Shown here piece after piece: positions 44,697 to 53,038 of a DNA stretch of 64,000 nt. A model generated the notes under the pieces. It saw only the letters and a list, made by a program, of their open reading frames with translations. It searched no databases and was not told where the DNA came from. Source of the stretch: Neptunicoccus cionae (GTDB taxonomy: Bacteria > Pseudomonadota > Alphaproteobacteria > Rhodobacterales > Rhodobacteraceae); assembly GCF_002860325.1 (NCBI RefSeq), contig NZ_PKOJ01000004.1, forward strand, positions 186,001 to 250,000, given 5' to 3'. Position 1 is the first letter of the stretch. The number at the start of each line of letters is the position of its first letter. The position numbers and the translations under genes were made by a program.

Positions 44697-44705
44697 CCTG
44701 CCTGC
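44682..44705. terminator. hairpin at the end of convergent genes
   Basis: GCAGGCAGG (44682-44690) and CCTGCCTGC (44697-44705) form a perfect 9-bp stem with a 6-nt loop. The first arm lies in the last codons of the Hsp70-like gene. No T-run follows on either strand. Confidence 0.5.
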
Positions 44706-44714
44706 GCATCCAAC

Positions 44715-46061
44715 CTAGTAGAACCAGCGCACCAGAACCATTGTGATCGAGGGGAAGGCCACCAGAATGGCAATCCGGACAATATCGGACGCCACGAAAG
44801 GAAGTGAGCCGCGATAGGTTTCCCGAATGCTGATGTTTTTCGCCATCGCATTGATCACAAACAGATTCATACCCACCGGCGGGGTGATCAGGCCGATTTC
44901 GGCAGACATCAGCACCAGAATACCAAACCAGATACCGACTTCGGCGGGCGGAATGCCAAAATCCAGTTGCGTAATGATTGGTACGAAAATTGGCACCGTC
45001 AAAAAGATCATCGCCAGAGAATCCATCACCGTTCCCAGAACCACGTAGAGCACGAGCATCCCGATCAGAATAAGCCATGGACTGAGGCTCGCCTCAAGAA
45101 AGACCGCCGCAAGAGTTTGGGGCACTTGTGCGGATGACAGGAAGGAATTGAAAACCCCTGCGGCAAGAATAATGAAAAAGATCATACCGGAAGTTTTTGC
45201 CGTGGATAAAAGGGCGTCTTTCACAGCAGCCCAGTTCAGCGCCCGTTTCGACATGGCAACGATCGCAGTGCCTGCAACGCCGACCGCAGCCGCCGCAGTC
45301 GGAGAGAAAGCGCCTGTGTAAATACCGCCGATCACCAGTGTGAAGATCACCACCACTGGCCAAACCGCGACAAGTGCGCGGAACCGGTCTCCATAGGGCA
45401 TCCGTGGCAGGCTGTTGCCACTGCCCGGCACCATGCGGGTATAAATTGCTACCGTCAGCATATAGCCAAGCATGGCAAGAATGCCCGGGATCAGTGCGGC
45501 GGTGAACAGTTTCTCGATGTTTTCTTCTGCCAGAATGGCATAGACCACCAGAACCACAGAGGGCGGGATCAGAATGCCCAATGTGCCACCCGCGGCCAGT
45601 GCACCCGTGGACAGGGCACCGCTATAACCAGCACGATCTAGTTCCGGCAGGGCAACGCGCCCCATGCTGGACGCGGTGGCAAGAGATGATCCGCAGACCG
45701 CGCCGAAACCGGCAGATGCCCCGATCGCAGCCATGGCCAAGCCGCCGCGACGATGGCCAAGCCATGCTTCGGCCGCTTTGAACAGCGATGAAGACATGCC
45801 GCCCCGCGTCGCGAATTCGCTCATCAGCAGGAACAGCGGGATGATTGACAGCGAATAATTCGTCAGCGTGCCGTAGGCAAACGTCTTGAGCTGGCTATCC
45901 ATCATCCGCATGTTACCCGCCACCAGATAGGTGCCGACAAGCCCGACTATAAACATGGCCGCAGCCAGCGGAATGCGAAATCCGATCAGTACAAGAAGCA
46001 CCGGAAAACTGAACATGCCGATCTGGAACGGCGTCAGGGAATTTGAAATCAGGTCCAGCAT
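44715..46061 (-). CDS. TRAP transporter large permease (DctM family)
   Basis: This is a 448-residue membrane protein with about twelve hydrophobic segments, the Na+-coupled core of a tripartite ATP-independent importer. It contains IPLAAAMFIVGLVGTYL, FLLMSEFATRGGMSSSLF, a SLATASSMGRVALPELDRAGY loop and the C-terminal LITPPVGMNLFVINAM, all usual for DctM. It follows the DctQ-like gene by 3 bp. The operon order is binding protein, small permease, large permease, with nothing else in it. Confidence 0.9.
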   Translation of the reverse strand: MLDLISNSLTPFQIGMFSFPVLLVLIGFRIPLAAAMFIVGLVGTYLVAGNMRMMDSQLKTFAYGTLTNYSLSIIPLFLLMSEFATRGGMSSSLFKAAEAWLGHRRGGLAMAAIGASAGFGAVCGSSLATASSMGRVALPELDRAGYSGALSTGALAAGGTLGILIPPSVVLVVYAILAEENIEKLFTAALIPGILAMLGYMLTVAIYTRMVPGSGNSLPRMPYGDRFRALVAVWPVVVIFTLVIGGIYTGAFSPTAAAAVGVAGTAIVAMSKRALNWAAVKDALLSTAKTSGMIFFIILAAGVFNSFLSSAQVPQTLAAVFLEASLSPWLILIGMLVLYVVLGTVMDSLAMIFLTVPIFVPIITQLDFGIPPAEVGIWFGILVLMSAEIGLITPPVGMNLFVINAMAKNISIRETYRGSLPFVASDIVRIAILVAFPSITMVLVRWFY

Positions 46062-46064
46062 AAA

Positions 46065-46682
46065 TCAGACTTCCGTAGTATGGGGAGAGAGCAGCGCACG
46101 CACGCGCCGCCAGACACAAAACAGCGCAACCACAAAGAAAACGGCAACGCAGATTTCGGCCACGATATAGGTAGGCCAGAGCGGCAGGCCGAGGATTTGG
46201 GATTCCTGACTGGTGCGCATCCGGTCTGCCGCCGCTGCGAAATCGCCCTGCAACAGAAGATTACCGAGCGGTTCCTTGGAACCCCGCGCTTTGGAAAACA
46301 GCATATACCACTGGCGGGTCAGGATCAGATAGGCCAGTGCTGCAAGGATTACATCGCCGATCAGATCCAGCACACGGTTGAACCGTTCACCGAAAACCGG
46401 CTCGAACAGATCAATCTTGATATGACCCCGCTGGATCATCACCCAAGGCAGAGCAGCGAAAAGGGCAAATCCTACGCCGTATGTCACCAGCTCCTCTTCC
46501 CCGAGAATGGGCCGCAACCATGAGAGAGACTCTGTCGTGTTGCCAAAAACCCGCCCTCCGAGTTTGAGCAGGATACTTGTGCAGGTCACAAGCGTCGCAA
46601 AAATCAGGCCCAAGCCGCCAAGCAGCGCCAGTCCAGCCGCAAGCCGTGTCATGCCGCGTTCGGTACGTTCATAAAATGTCAT
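46065..46682 (-). CDS. TRAP transporter small permease (DctQ family)
   Basis: This is a 205-residue membrane protein with four hydrophobic segments, the small subunit that pairs with the DctM-like channel. The first half carries the SWLRPILGEEELVTYGVGFALF stretch, the position where DctQ proteins carry a conserved E-W/E-Y region, and HIKIDLFEPVF follows, as is typical. It lies after a hairpin (46703-46730) that separates it from the binding-protein gene. Confidence 0.85.
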   Translation of the reverse strand: MTFYERTERGMTRLAAGLALLGGLGLIFATLVTCTSILLKLGGRVFGNTTESLSWLRPILGEEELVTYGVGFALFAALPWVMIQRGHIKIDLFEPVFGERFNRVLDLIGDVILAALAYLILTRQWYMLFSKARGSKEPLGNLLLQGDFAAAADRMRTSQESQILGLPLWPTYIVAEICVAVFFVVALFCVWRRVRALLSPHTTEV

Positions 46683-46702
46683 GGGGATATCCGCTCGGGA
46701 AT

Positions 46703-46730
46703 GTCCGGCCCCCCGCTTCGGGGACCGGAC
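46703..46730 (-). terminator. intercistronic hairpin after TRAP binding-protein gene
   Basis: GTCCGG (46703-46708) and CCGGAC (46725-46730) enclose an inner CCCC/GGGG stem and a small loop. It lies between the DctP-like stop and the DctQ-like start and has no strong T-run, so it probably trims or stabilises the message. Confidence 0.6.
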
Positions 46731-46750
46731 TGGTTTGGGGTAAAGTCGGG

Positions 46751-47770
46751 TTACTGGTTTTCAGCAATCAGGCTTTTGGCCTGTTCGATAGCGGCCGCGC
46801 CGTCAAAGCCTTCTTCTTTCGCCCGTGCGATCCAGCGGTCGTAGACAGGTTGTGCTGCTTCAATCCAGCGGGCAACTTCGGCTTCGTCCAGTTTAATGAT
46901 GTTGTTGCCTTCAGCTTTGGAGCGACCGAACGCATCAGCATCCAGCATGGCTTGCGCTGCTTTCGCACCCAGAGCCTTGCCGGTTTCAGCATCCAAAATG
47001 GAGCGCAGGTCATCGGGCATGCTTTCGTAAACATCCCAGTTCATCGCCAGAACGAAAACAGCCGTGTAAAGCGCACGGTCCCCGCCCAGTTCGGTGTGAT
47101 TGCTCACCAGCTCGGCCAGTTTGATCGAAGGGGTTACTTCCCAAGGAACAACCGCACCGCTGATCACACCTTTGGACAGGTTTTCAGGAATCTTCGGCAA
47201 AGGCATCCCGACAGGTGTCGCACCCAGTTCGCCCAGCAGGTCTGTCACAAGACGGGTCGGACCACGCATTTCCTTGCCGGCAAGGTCTTCCAGTTTGGCG
47301 ATAGGCTCTTCGGAGTGGATCACACCCGGACCGTGTACCCAACCTGTCAGGACTTTAACGTCTGCCAGCTCACCATCCTGCAATTCGCTTTCAACCATAT
47401 CGTAATAGGCTTTGGAGGTTGCAACTGCGTTCTGCATGATAAAGGGCAGTTCGAAAACCTCGGTGCGGTTGAACCGGCCCGAAGTATAACCCGGCAAGGT
47501 CAGAACAGCCTCTACCGCGCCATCAGCGGCCTGATCGAACAGATCGCCCGGACGTCCGCCAAGGGACATGCTGTCATAGGGTTCGAGTTTGATGCGCCCG
47601 TCGCTGGCCTCGGCCAGACGCTCTGCCAGTGGCACAAGGAAATTGGCATGCAGCGGGGCTTTGGCGGACATGAAGTGGTGCACACGAATGGTGACCTCTT
47701 GAGCTTGCGCAAATGTTGTTGCGCTGGCGAGTGCCAAAGCTGTGATAGATGTTTTAATGAACCGGTTCAT
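46751..47770 (-). CDS. TRAP transporter substrate-binding protein (DctP family)
   Basis: This is a 339-residue periplasmic binding protein with a signal peptide (MNRFIKTSITALALASATTF, cleavage after AQA near 23). DctP landmarks include VTIRVHHFMSAKAPLHANFLVPLAERLAE and the arginine-containing GKEMRGPTRLVTDLLGELGA near 165, where the conserved Arg binds the carboxylate of the ligand. It therefore probably carries an organic acid. It is the first gene of the operon, 177 bp from the end of the amino-acid importer genes upstream on the same strand. Confidence 0.87.
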   Translation of the reverse strand: MNRFIKTSITALALASATTFAQAQEVTIRVHHFMSAKAPLHANFLVPLAERLAEASDGRIKLEPYDSMSLGGRPGDLFDQAADGAVEAVLTLPGYTSGRFNRTEVFELPFIMQNAVATSKAYYDMVESELQDGELADVKVLTGWVHGPGVIHSEEPIAKLEDLAGKEMRGPTRLVTDLLGELGATPVGMPLPKIPENLSKGVISGAVVPWEVTPSIKLAELVSNHTELGGDRALYTAVFVLAMNWDVYESMPDDLRSILDAETGKALGAKAAQAMLDADAFGRSKAEGNNIIKLDEAEVARWIEAAQPVYDRWIARAKEEGFDGAAAIEQAKSLIAENQ

Positions 47771-47947
47771 CGGATCCTCCCAGAGTTTAACTTGATTGCA
47801 GATCCACTTGCGCCTTGGTTAATGCAGGGTCCGTTTGGATCGCTATCCTTTAGTCATAGAGCAAAATTGCCTTGCAATCGCAATAACCGTTTCGAGGAAG
47901 CTGATCAAGACTCGTTCTAAATGCAACGATTTTAAGGCCCGCCCGCA

Positions 47948-48718
47948 TTAACGGGTCGGGACCCTGTTTTCAAACTTGCGGAACAGCAGAGTGATGACAC
48001 CGGCAATGATCAAATAGAACAAAGCCAGTAGCAGCAAGGGTTCGTAAACAATCAGCATATCAGAGCGCACCCGCGACGAAACAGCGTAAATTTCCACCAC
48101 TGTAATTGTCGCCACAAGCGGTGTCGCTTTCAGCTGGAGAATGGTTTCACCGCCAAGCGTAGGCAGCACATTTCGGATCGCTTGAGGCAGCCAGATGCGA
48201 CGGAACATCGTGAATCGCGGCATCCCAAAAGAATTGGCCGCTTCCAGTTGCCCTTTGTTCACACTTGAAAAAGCCCCGCGCATGACTTCGCCTTCATAGC
48301 CTGCATAAGACAGAGTCAGGGCCAGCACCGCATAGGGCCACGCCTGACGCAGATAAGGCCATAAATCGCTGCCACGAATCCAGGGGATTTGTGGAAACAG
48401 CGAACCAAGCCCGTAGTACAGCAGCCAGATTTGCAACAAAAGCGGCGTGCCGCGAATGACGGTGCAAAACACCCGCGCCGGTGCCGCAAGATACCAGGGC
48501 CCGATTGCCTGTGCCAGCCCGAGCGGGATCGCCAGCAGAAACCCGAGAATACAGGTGACGATCAAAATCCAGATCGTGCGCCACAAGCCCTCCAGCGCAA
48601 GGGGAGCATATTGTGGAATCCAGTCCCAACGCAGGGACATGGCGCACCAGATCACGAAGATTGCAAACAGCACCATCATTACGATGCGGTGGGGTTGAAA
48701 CAAGGCACGCAGGGTCAT
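47948..48718 (-). CDS. amino-acid ABC transporter permease (HisM/ArtM family)
   Basis: This is a 256-residue inner-membrane permease of the polar amino-acid family, with about five hydrophobic segments and the EAA-type coupling loop QLEAANSFGMPRFTMFRRIWLP near residue 150. The AIGPWYLAAPARVFCTVIRGTPLLLQIWLLYYG region is the standard core of HisM/QM-type permeases. The ATG at 48718 overlaps the upstream permease stop. It is the last gene of the leftward importer operon that faces the TetR gene. Confidence 0.87.
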   Translation of the reverse strand: MTLRALFQPHRIVMMVLFAIFVIWCAMSLRWDWIPQYAPLALEGLWRTIWILIVTCILGFLLAIPLGLAQAIGPWYLAAPARVFCTVIRGTPLLLQIWLLYYGLGSLFPQIPWIRGSDLWPYLRQAWPYAVLALTLSYAGYEGEVMRGAFSSVNKGQLEAANSFGMPRFTMFRRIWLPQAIRNVLPTLGGETILQLKATPLVATITVVEIYAVSSRVRSDMLIVYEPLLLLALFYLIIAGVITLLFRKFENRVPTR

Positions 48719-49470
48719 CGGCTTTGCCCCGCCCGCAAGGAAGGCTGGCCCCGCCGCGCCCATTTTTCAATGCGCCCGAAAACCACGCCGGACAGAAGGG
48801 TTACGACAAGATAAAGAGCACCGGCCGCCAGAAAGAAGGTGAAATAGGCCCGCGTACTTGCCGCAGCCTGTTTGGTTTCAAGGGTCAGTTCGCTAAAGCC
48901 GACGATCGCCAGCAGAGCAGTGTCTTTAGTTGCGATCAGCCAGAGGTTCGCCAACCCCGGCACGGCAAAAGACATCATCGCCGGAATGGTTACGCGGCGC
49001 ATCACCAGAAAAGCGGGCATGCCGTAGGCGCGTGCGGCCTCTATCTGGCCCTTGGGCACAGCCTGAATCGCACCGCGCAAAACTTCGGTGGAATAGGCAC
49101 CCTGCACAACCCCAAGCACCCAGATACCGGCCACGACGCCACTGATTTCAACCCTGCCATATCCCATCGCTTCGGAGGCCTGATTGATCAGATCGGTTCC
49201 CACATAATAAAGGATCAGGATCAGCACCAGCTCCGGCACCGCCCTGATGACAGTGGTATAAATGCCGAGGAGGTCACGAATGACCACCCCGCCATAAAGT
49301 TTACCATATGCTCCGAAAAGCCCGATCACCAACCCCAGACCGAAAGCGCCAAAGGCGATTTGCAGAGAGTTGACCAGCCCGCGCAGAAGGTTGCCGCCCC
49401 AGCCCGGGGGCGAAAGCGACAACAGTTCCATGCTCTGTGCAAGACCGAGCGTATCTAACAGAGTTTCCAA
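48715..49470 (-). CDS. amino-acid ABC transporter permease (HisQ/ArtQ family)
   Basis: This is a 251-residue inner-membrane permease with TTVIRAVPELVLILILYY and the coupling loop QIEAARAYGMPAFLVMRRVTIP, typical of the HisQ/OccQ group. It opens at a TTG (METLLDTLGLAQ), with ATG 49431 as an alternative; the longer form matches the usual N terminus better although its ribosome site is poor. It lies 9 bp after the binding-protein gene and overlaps the second permease gene. Confidence 0.85.
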   Translation of the reverse strand: METLLDTLGLAQSMELLSLSPPGWGGNLLRGLVNSLQIAFGAFGLGLVIGLFGAYGKLYGGVVIRDLLGIYTTVIRAVPELVLILILYYVGTDLINQASEAMGYGRVEISGVVAGIWVLGVVQGAYSTEVLRGAIQAVPKGQIEAARAYGMPAFLVMRRVTIPAMMSFAVPGLANLWLIATKDTALLAIVGFSELTLETKQAAASTRAYFTFFLAAGALYLVVTLLSGVVFGRIEKWARRGQPSLRAGQSR

Positions 49471-49479
49471 ACCGGCGAC

Positions 49480-50253
49480 TTACTTCTTGTAGATGCTGGT
49501 TTTGAAGTAGTTGGAAGTGATTTCAGCATGGGTACCGTCATCGAGGATTTTCTGGATACCCGCGTTCAGCTTTTCGCGCAGCGCATCGTCGCCCTTGCGC
49601 ACACCGGCACCCACACCCAGACCAAGGATCGCCTTGTCATCCGGAACCGACCCTTTGATTTCGCAACATGCACCGCCCGGTGTGCTGACAAAATCGGCCA
49701 GCGCAATGCTGTCGGCCTGTGTCGCGTCAATCCGGCCAGCAACCAGATCCTGATTGGCTTCGTCCTGTGTCTGGTAGACGCGGATTTCACCGGCATCAGA
49801 GAAATGCGCGTTTACATAAGCCTGATGGACGGTCGAGGCCTGAACGCCAATGATCTTGCCCTTCAGGGATTCAGCCGTCGGCTCAATGTCAGAGTTTTTG
49901 TCCGCTGCAATCACGGTAGGCGTGTCGTAATACGGATCGCTGAAATCAATGGTCTTCTTGCGTTCATCCGTAATGGACATAGATGCCATGATCACGTCGA
50001 TTGTGCCGCCGGTCAGCGAAGGAATGATACCGTCCCAGGCCACAGGTGTAATGACGCAGTCGAGTTCCGCAGCTTCGCACACAGCGTTGATGACATCCAC
50101 TTCCCAGCCGTTCCAGTTGCCTGCGGAATCAACCGAAGCGAATGGGGGATAGGGTTCGGCGGCAATGCCGACTTTAACTTCTTCGGCAGAGGCAGCGCCT
50201 GCGCCCAGCACAGCTGCTGTTACAGTCGCCTTTACGATATTCTTGAGCTTCAT
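49480..50253 (-). CDS. amino-acid ABC substrate-binding protein (Arg/His/octopine type)
   Basis: This is a 257-residue periplasmic binding protein, type II fold (SBP_bac_3), with a signal peptide MKLKNIVKATVTAAVLGAGAASA. Family features: VKVGIAAEPYPPFASVDSAG, NGWEVDVINAVCE, CVITPVAWDGIIPSLTGGTIDVIMA and the GCACCEIKG-like disulfide region typical of lysine-arginine-ornithine and octopine binders. The ligand is thus probably a basic amino acid; a methylated arginine is inferred from the dimethylargininase gene across the divergent promoter. Confidence 0.83.
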   Translation of the reverse strand: MKLKNIVKATVTAAVLGAGAASAEEVKVGIAAEPYPPFASVDSAGNWNGWEVDVINAVCEAAELDCVITPVAWDGIIPSLTGGTIDVIMASMSITDERKKTIDFSDPYYDTPTVIAADKNSDIEPTAESLKGKIIGVQASTVHQAYVNAHFSDAGEIRVYQTQDEANQDLVAGRIDATQADSIALADFVSTPGGACCEIKGSVPDDKAILGLGVGAGVRKGDDALREKLNAGIQKILDDGTHAEITSNYFKTSIYKK

Positions 50254-50282
50254 GATTTAGTCTCCTTGTTGAATGGGCCGGT

Positions 50283-51083
50283 TTACCAGCCTACGGTTTT
50301 TAAGAATTGCTGTAGCCGGGGGGATTTCGGATTACCGAAAACCTCGTCGGGGGGGCCTTGTTCTTCGATCCGGCCCTCGTACAGATAGATAATATGGGTC
50401 GCCACTTCGCGCGCGAATTTCATTTCATGGGTGACAAGCAGCATGGTCCGCCCCTCAGCGGCCAGATCGCGGATCACGGTCAGAACCTCGCCCACCAGTT
50501 CCGGATCAAGGGCACTGGTCGGTTCGTCAAACAGCATTACGCTCGGATCAACGGCCAGCGCGCGCGCGATCGCGGCCCGTTGTTGCTGACCGCCAGACAG
50601 AAAAGACGGAAAAGTCTCGGCCTTATCGCCGAGCCCGACCCGATCCAGCAGAACCTTTGCCTTCTTGATTGCCTCAGCGCGAGGGGTCTTTAGAACATAG
50701 ACCGGAACCTCGATCACGTTTTCCAGAAGGGTGCGGTGGGTCCAAAGATTGAACGCCTGAAACACCATTGCAAGCCGCGTGCGGATACGTTCGATCTGGC
50801 GCCGGTTGGCAGGGGAACCGTCGGCGCGCATCTCTACATCTTCTCCCCCGACGGTAATCGTGCCGGAAGAAGGTGTCTCAAGAAAATTGATACAACGCAG
50901 GAACGTCGACTTACCGGAGCCACTGCCACCGATAATCGCTACAACATCGCCTTTGCGGGCAGTCAGGGAAACCCCTTTCAGGACTTCCAGCGTTCCAAAG
51001 GATTTGTGCAGATCCGTGACCTTGATGGCTTCATCTGCTGTGTTCTGGCCGACCTCATTCATGAGGTTATCGTCCAAGCCCAT
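50283..51083 (-). CDS. amino-acid ABC transporter ATPase (HisP/OccP family)
   Basis: This is a 266-residue ATPase with Walker A GGSGSGKST, signature LSGGQQQRAAIARAL, Walker B then FDEPTSALDPELVGEVL and the switch His in LLVTHEMKFAREVA. These match the polar amino-acid importer subfamily. The ATG at 51083 has AAGGGGATAC upstream; a TTG at 51098 extends the frame. It is the first gene of the operon ATPase, binding protein, permease, permease, divergent from the tetR-type gene. Confidence 0.9.
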   Translation of the reverse strand: MGLDDNLMNEVGQNTADEAIKVTDLHKSFGTLEVLKGVSLTARKGDVVAIIGGSGSGKSTFLRCINFLETPSSGTITVGGEDVEMRADGSPANRRQIERIRTRLAMVFQAFNLWTHRTLLENVIEVPVYVLKTPRAEAIKKAKVLLDRVGLGDKAETFPSFLSGGQQQRAAIARALAVDPSVMLFDEPTSALDPELVGEVLTVIRDLAAEGRTMLLVTHEMKFAREVATHIIYLYEGRIEEQGPPDEVFGNPKSPRLQQFLKTVGW

Positions 51084-51127
51084 TTGTATCCCCTTCAATT
51101 CCTGCCTTGTAGTAATGCAAGATTCGA

Positions 51128-51151
51128 GTAATTATGCAAGTGTATAATTAC
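51128..51151. promoter_or_regulatory. candidate TetR operator in the divergent promoter
   Basis: GTAATTAT (51128-51135) and ATAATTAC (51144-51151) form a perfect 8-bp inverted repeat with an 8-bp spacer. It lies between the leftward importer and the rightward tetR start, 16 bp before the preferred GTG. Confidence 0.65.
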
Positions 51152-51166
51152 TGCAGGAAAGCCCCC

Positions 51167-51847
51167 GTGTCAGAGCCACGCCCGAAATTCAGGAGAGAAT
51201 CCGCGACCCAGCGGAAAGAGGCGCTTATCCAAGCTGCGCTTGGCCTGATTGCAGAAAAAGGCATAGGCGGGGCCACAGTGCGCGCTATTGCCCAGAGGGC
51301 AGACGTCACGCAGGGGCTGATCCGGCACTATTTTTCCAGCAAGGAAGACCTGATCGCGGCGGCCTATGAATATCACATGGACCAGATGACAGAGCTGACA
51401 GCCACCCCCGTTGCGGCCCCCGAGGTAACGGCGCGCCAGCGGCTTTGCACGTTTGTCGCAGCAGGTCTGACGTCTCCGGTCATGGACACACGCTCGGTCA
51501 CGCTTTGGGCCAGCTTCATCAGTTCGCTGCGTCACGACAACAACATGCGCGCCATGCACCAGCGGACCTATTACAACTTTCGCAACCGTTTGGAAGTTCT
51601 GATCGCAGAAGCACTGGCGGAGGCAGGCAAACCCGCACCGAAAAGCGAATTGCGCCGTATGGCCATCGCCGGGAACGCGGTGATTGACGGGTTGTGGATG
51701 GAAGGCGGTGCCTTACCCGCAGCTTTTGAAAATGGCGAACTTGCACAGATCGGCCTGCACTCGGTCGGCGCCATCGTTGGGCTCAAGCTGGACCAGAACG
51801 CGCCTGAACAAACTGACAAGAATTTACTTACAAAAGAGGAGGGGTGA
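51167..51847 (+). CDS. TetR-family regulator
   Basis: This is a 226-residue TetR regulator resembling the BetI branch. The helix-turn-helix is at about 12-60 (ALIQAALGLIAEKGIGGATV, then RAIAQRADVTQGLIRHYFSS), followed by a helical ligand domain of about 150 residues. The frame contains an earlier ATG at 51134, but I prefer the GTG at 51167: it has AGGAAA six bases upstream, and the earlier ATG falls inside the inverted repeat at 51128-51151 and lacks a ribosome site. It is followed 3 bp later by the aminotransferase gene and probably controls both flanking operons. Confidence 0.78.
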   Translation: MSEPRPKFRRESATQRKEALIQAALGLIAEKGIGGATVRAIAQRADVTQGLIRHYFSSKEDLIAAAYEYHMDQMTELTATPVAAPEVTARQRLCTFVAAGLTSPVMDTRSVTLWASFISSLRHDNNMRAMHQRTYYNFRNRLEVLIAEALAEAGKPAPKSELRRMAIAGNAVIDGLWMEGGALPAAFENGELAQIGLHSVGAIVGLKLDQNAPEQTDKNLLTKEEG

Positions 51848-51850
51848 GCC

Positions 51851-53038
51851 ATGAAACTTGCTGCAATCACAAACCGGCTTGCAGGGCTCGGAGGGGCGAA
51901 ATGGGAAATCCATGCGCTTGCACGCAAACTGTCGGCACAGGGGCAGAACATTATCGAACTAACCATCGGGGAACCGGATGTCGCTACGCCCGATGCTCTT
52001 GTTTCGGCTGCGGTGGATGCGCTTGGCCGGCACCGCACCGGATACTCCAGCGGCGAAGGCGAACCCGGCCTGCGGGCCGCGCTGGCAGAACGTTACAGCA
52101 CACGCAACGGACGCGAAATCACCCCGAACCAGATCATGTGCTTTCCGGGCACACAGACCTCCCTTTACACGATCTTTACCGGTATCGTTGAAACAGGGGA
52201 CGAAGTACTTGTCGGAGATCCGATGTACGCCACTTACGAAGGTGTTATCCGTGCAAGTGGCGCGACAATGGTACCCGTGCCGCTGCGCCCTGAAAACGGC
52301 TTCCGGATGCAGGCCGCCGACATTGAAAACCGGATCACGCCGAACACGCGCGCCATTTTCCTGAACACGCCGCACAACCCGACGGGTTCGATCCTGACGG
52401 CAGAGGATATTACAGCGATCGGCGCTTTAGCGAAGAAGCATGATCTCTGGATTGTCTCGGACGAAGTTTATGAAGACCTGATTTTTGACGGCAGCGCATT
52501 TACCTCGCCCCTGTCCTTTCCCGATCTGGCAGACCGCGTAATCGTCGCCTCTTCCATCTCTAAATCCCACGCCGCACCAGGGTTCCGCAGCGGCTGGCTT
52601 GTTGGGCCTGCCGACTTCACCGCAGCCCTGTTGCCACTGGCGGAAACCATGTTGTTTGGTAACCAGCCGTTCATCGCAGATATGACCGAAAAAGCCGTGC
52701 GGGACGGATCCACCGTGGCGACCGGCATGTGTGAACGCTTCGCCAAGCGGGCGGCACTTCTGGATCAGCGGCTTTCAGACGAAAGTGATCTGGTCGTTCA
52801 CCGCCCGGATGCGGGTATGTTCGCGCTGATCAATGTGGCCTCCACGGGCATGAGCGGGCTCGACTATGCGAAACACCTGCTGGAACACGGCAATGTTGCA
52901 GTTATGCCCGGCAACTCGTTCGGGGACTCGCTGAAGGACTGGGTACGGGTTGCGCTAACAGTGGATGACGCCGCTTTCGACAGGGCCTGCGACCACATCA
53001 TTAAACACGCACATTCTTTGCAAATGGAAACAGTATGA
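51851..53038 (+). CDS. class I/II PLP aminotransferase
   Basis: This is a 395-residue aspartate-aminotransferase-fold enzyme. Motifs are IELTIGEPDVATPDAL, YSSGEGEPGLRAALAE, FLNTPHNPTGSIL, the PLP lysine in SSISKSHAAPGFRSGW and the C-terminal carboxylate-binding Arg in WVRVALT. It is coupled to the dimethylargininase gene by an ATGA overlap. It may transaminate the amino acid released from the imported methylarginine, or act on the same guanidino amino acid before hydrolysis. The exact donor is not visible. Confidence 0.83.
   Translation: MKLAAITNRLAGLGGAKWEIHALARKLSAQGQNIIELTIGEPDVATPDALVSAAVDALGRHRTGYSSGEGEPGLRAALAERYSTRNGREITPNQIMCFPGTQTSLYTIFTGIVETGDEVLVGDPMYATYEGVIRASGATMVPVPLRPENGFRMQAADIENRITPNTRAIFLNTPHNPTGSILTAEDITAIGALAKKHDLWIVSDEVYEDLIFDGSAFTSPLSFPDLADRVIVASSISKSHAAPGFRSGWLVGPADFTAALLPLAETMLFGNQPFIADMTEKAVRDGSTVATGMCERFAKRAALLDQRLSDESDLVVHRPDAGMFALINVASTGMSGLDYAKHLLEHGNVAVMPGNSFGDSLKDWVRVALTVDDAAFDRACDHIIKHAHSLQMETV

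Noticed and set aside
46577-47920. Long open frame on the plus strand
   Set aside because: It is antisense to the TRAP binding-protein gene and its hairpin, without protein motifs.
47930-47970. Terminator after the amino-acid importer genes
   Set aside because: Only a 4-bp CCCG/CGGG stem is visible, too weak to call.
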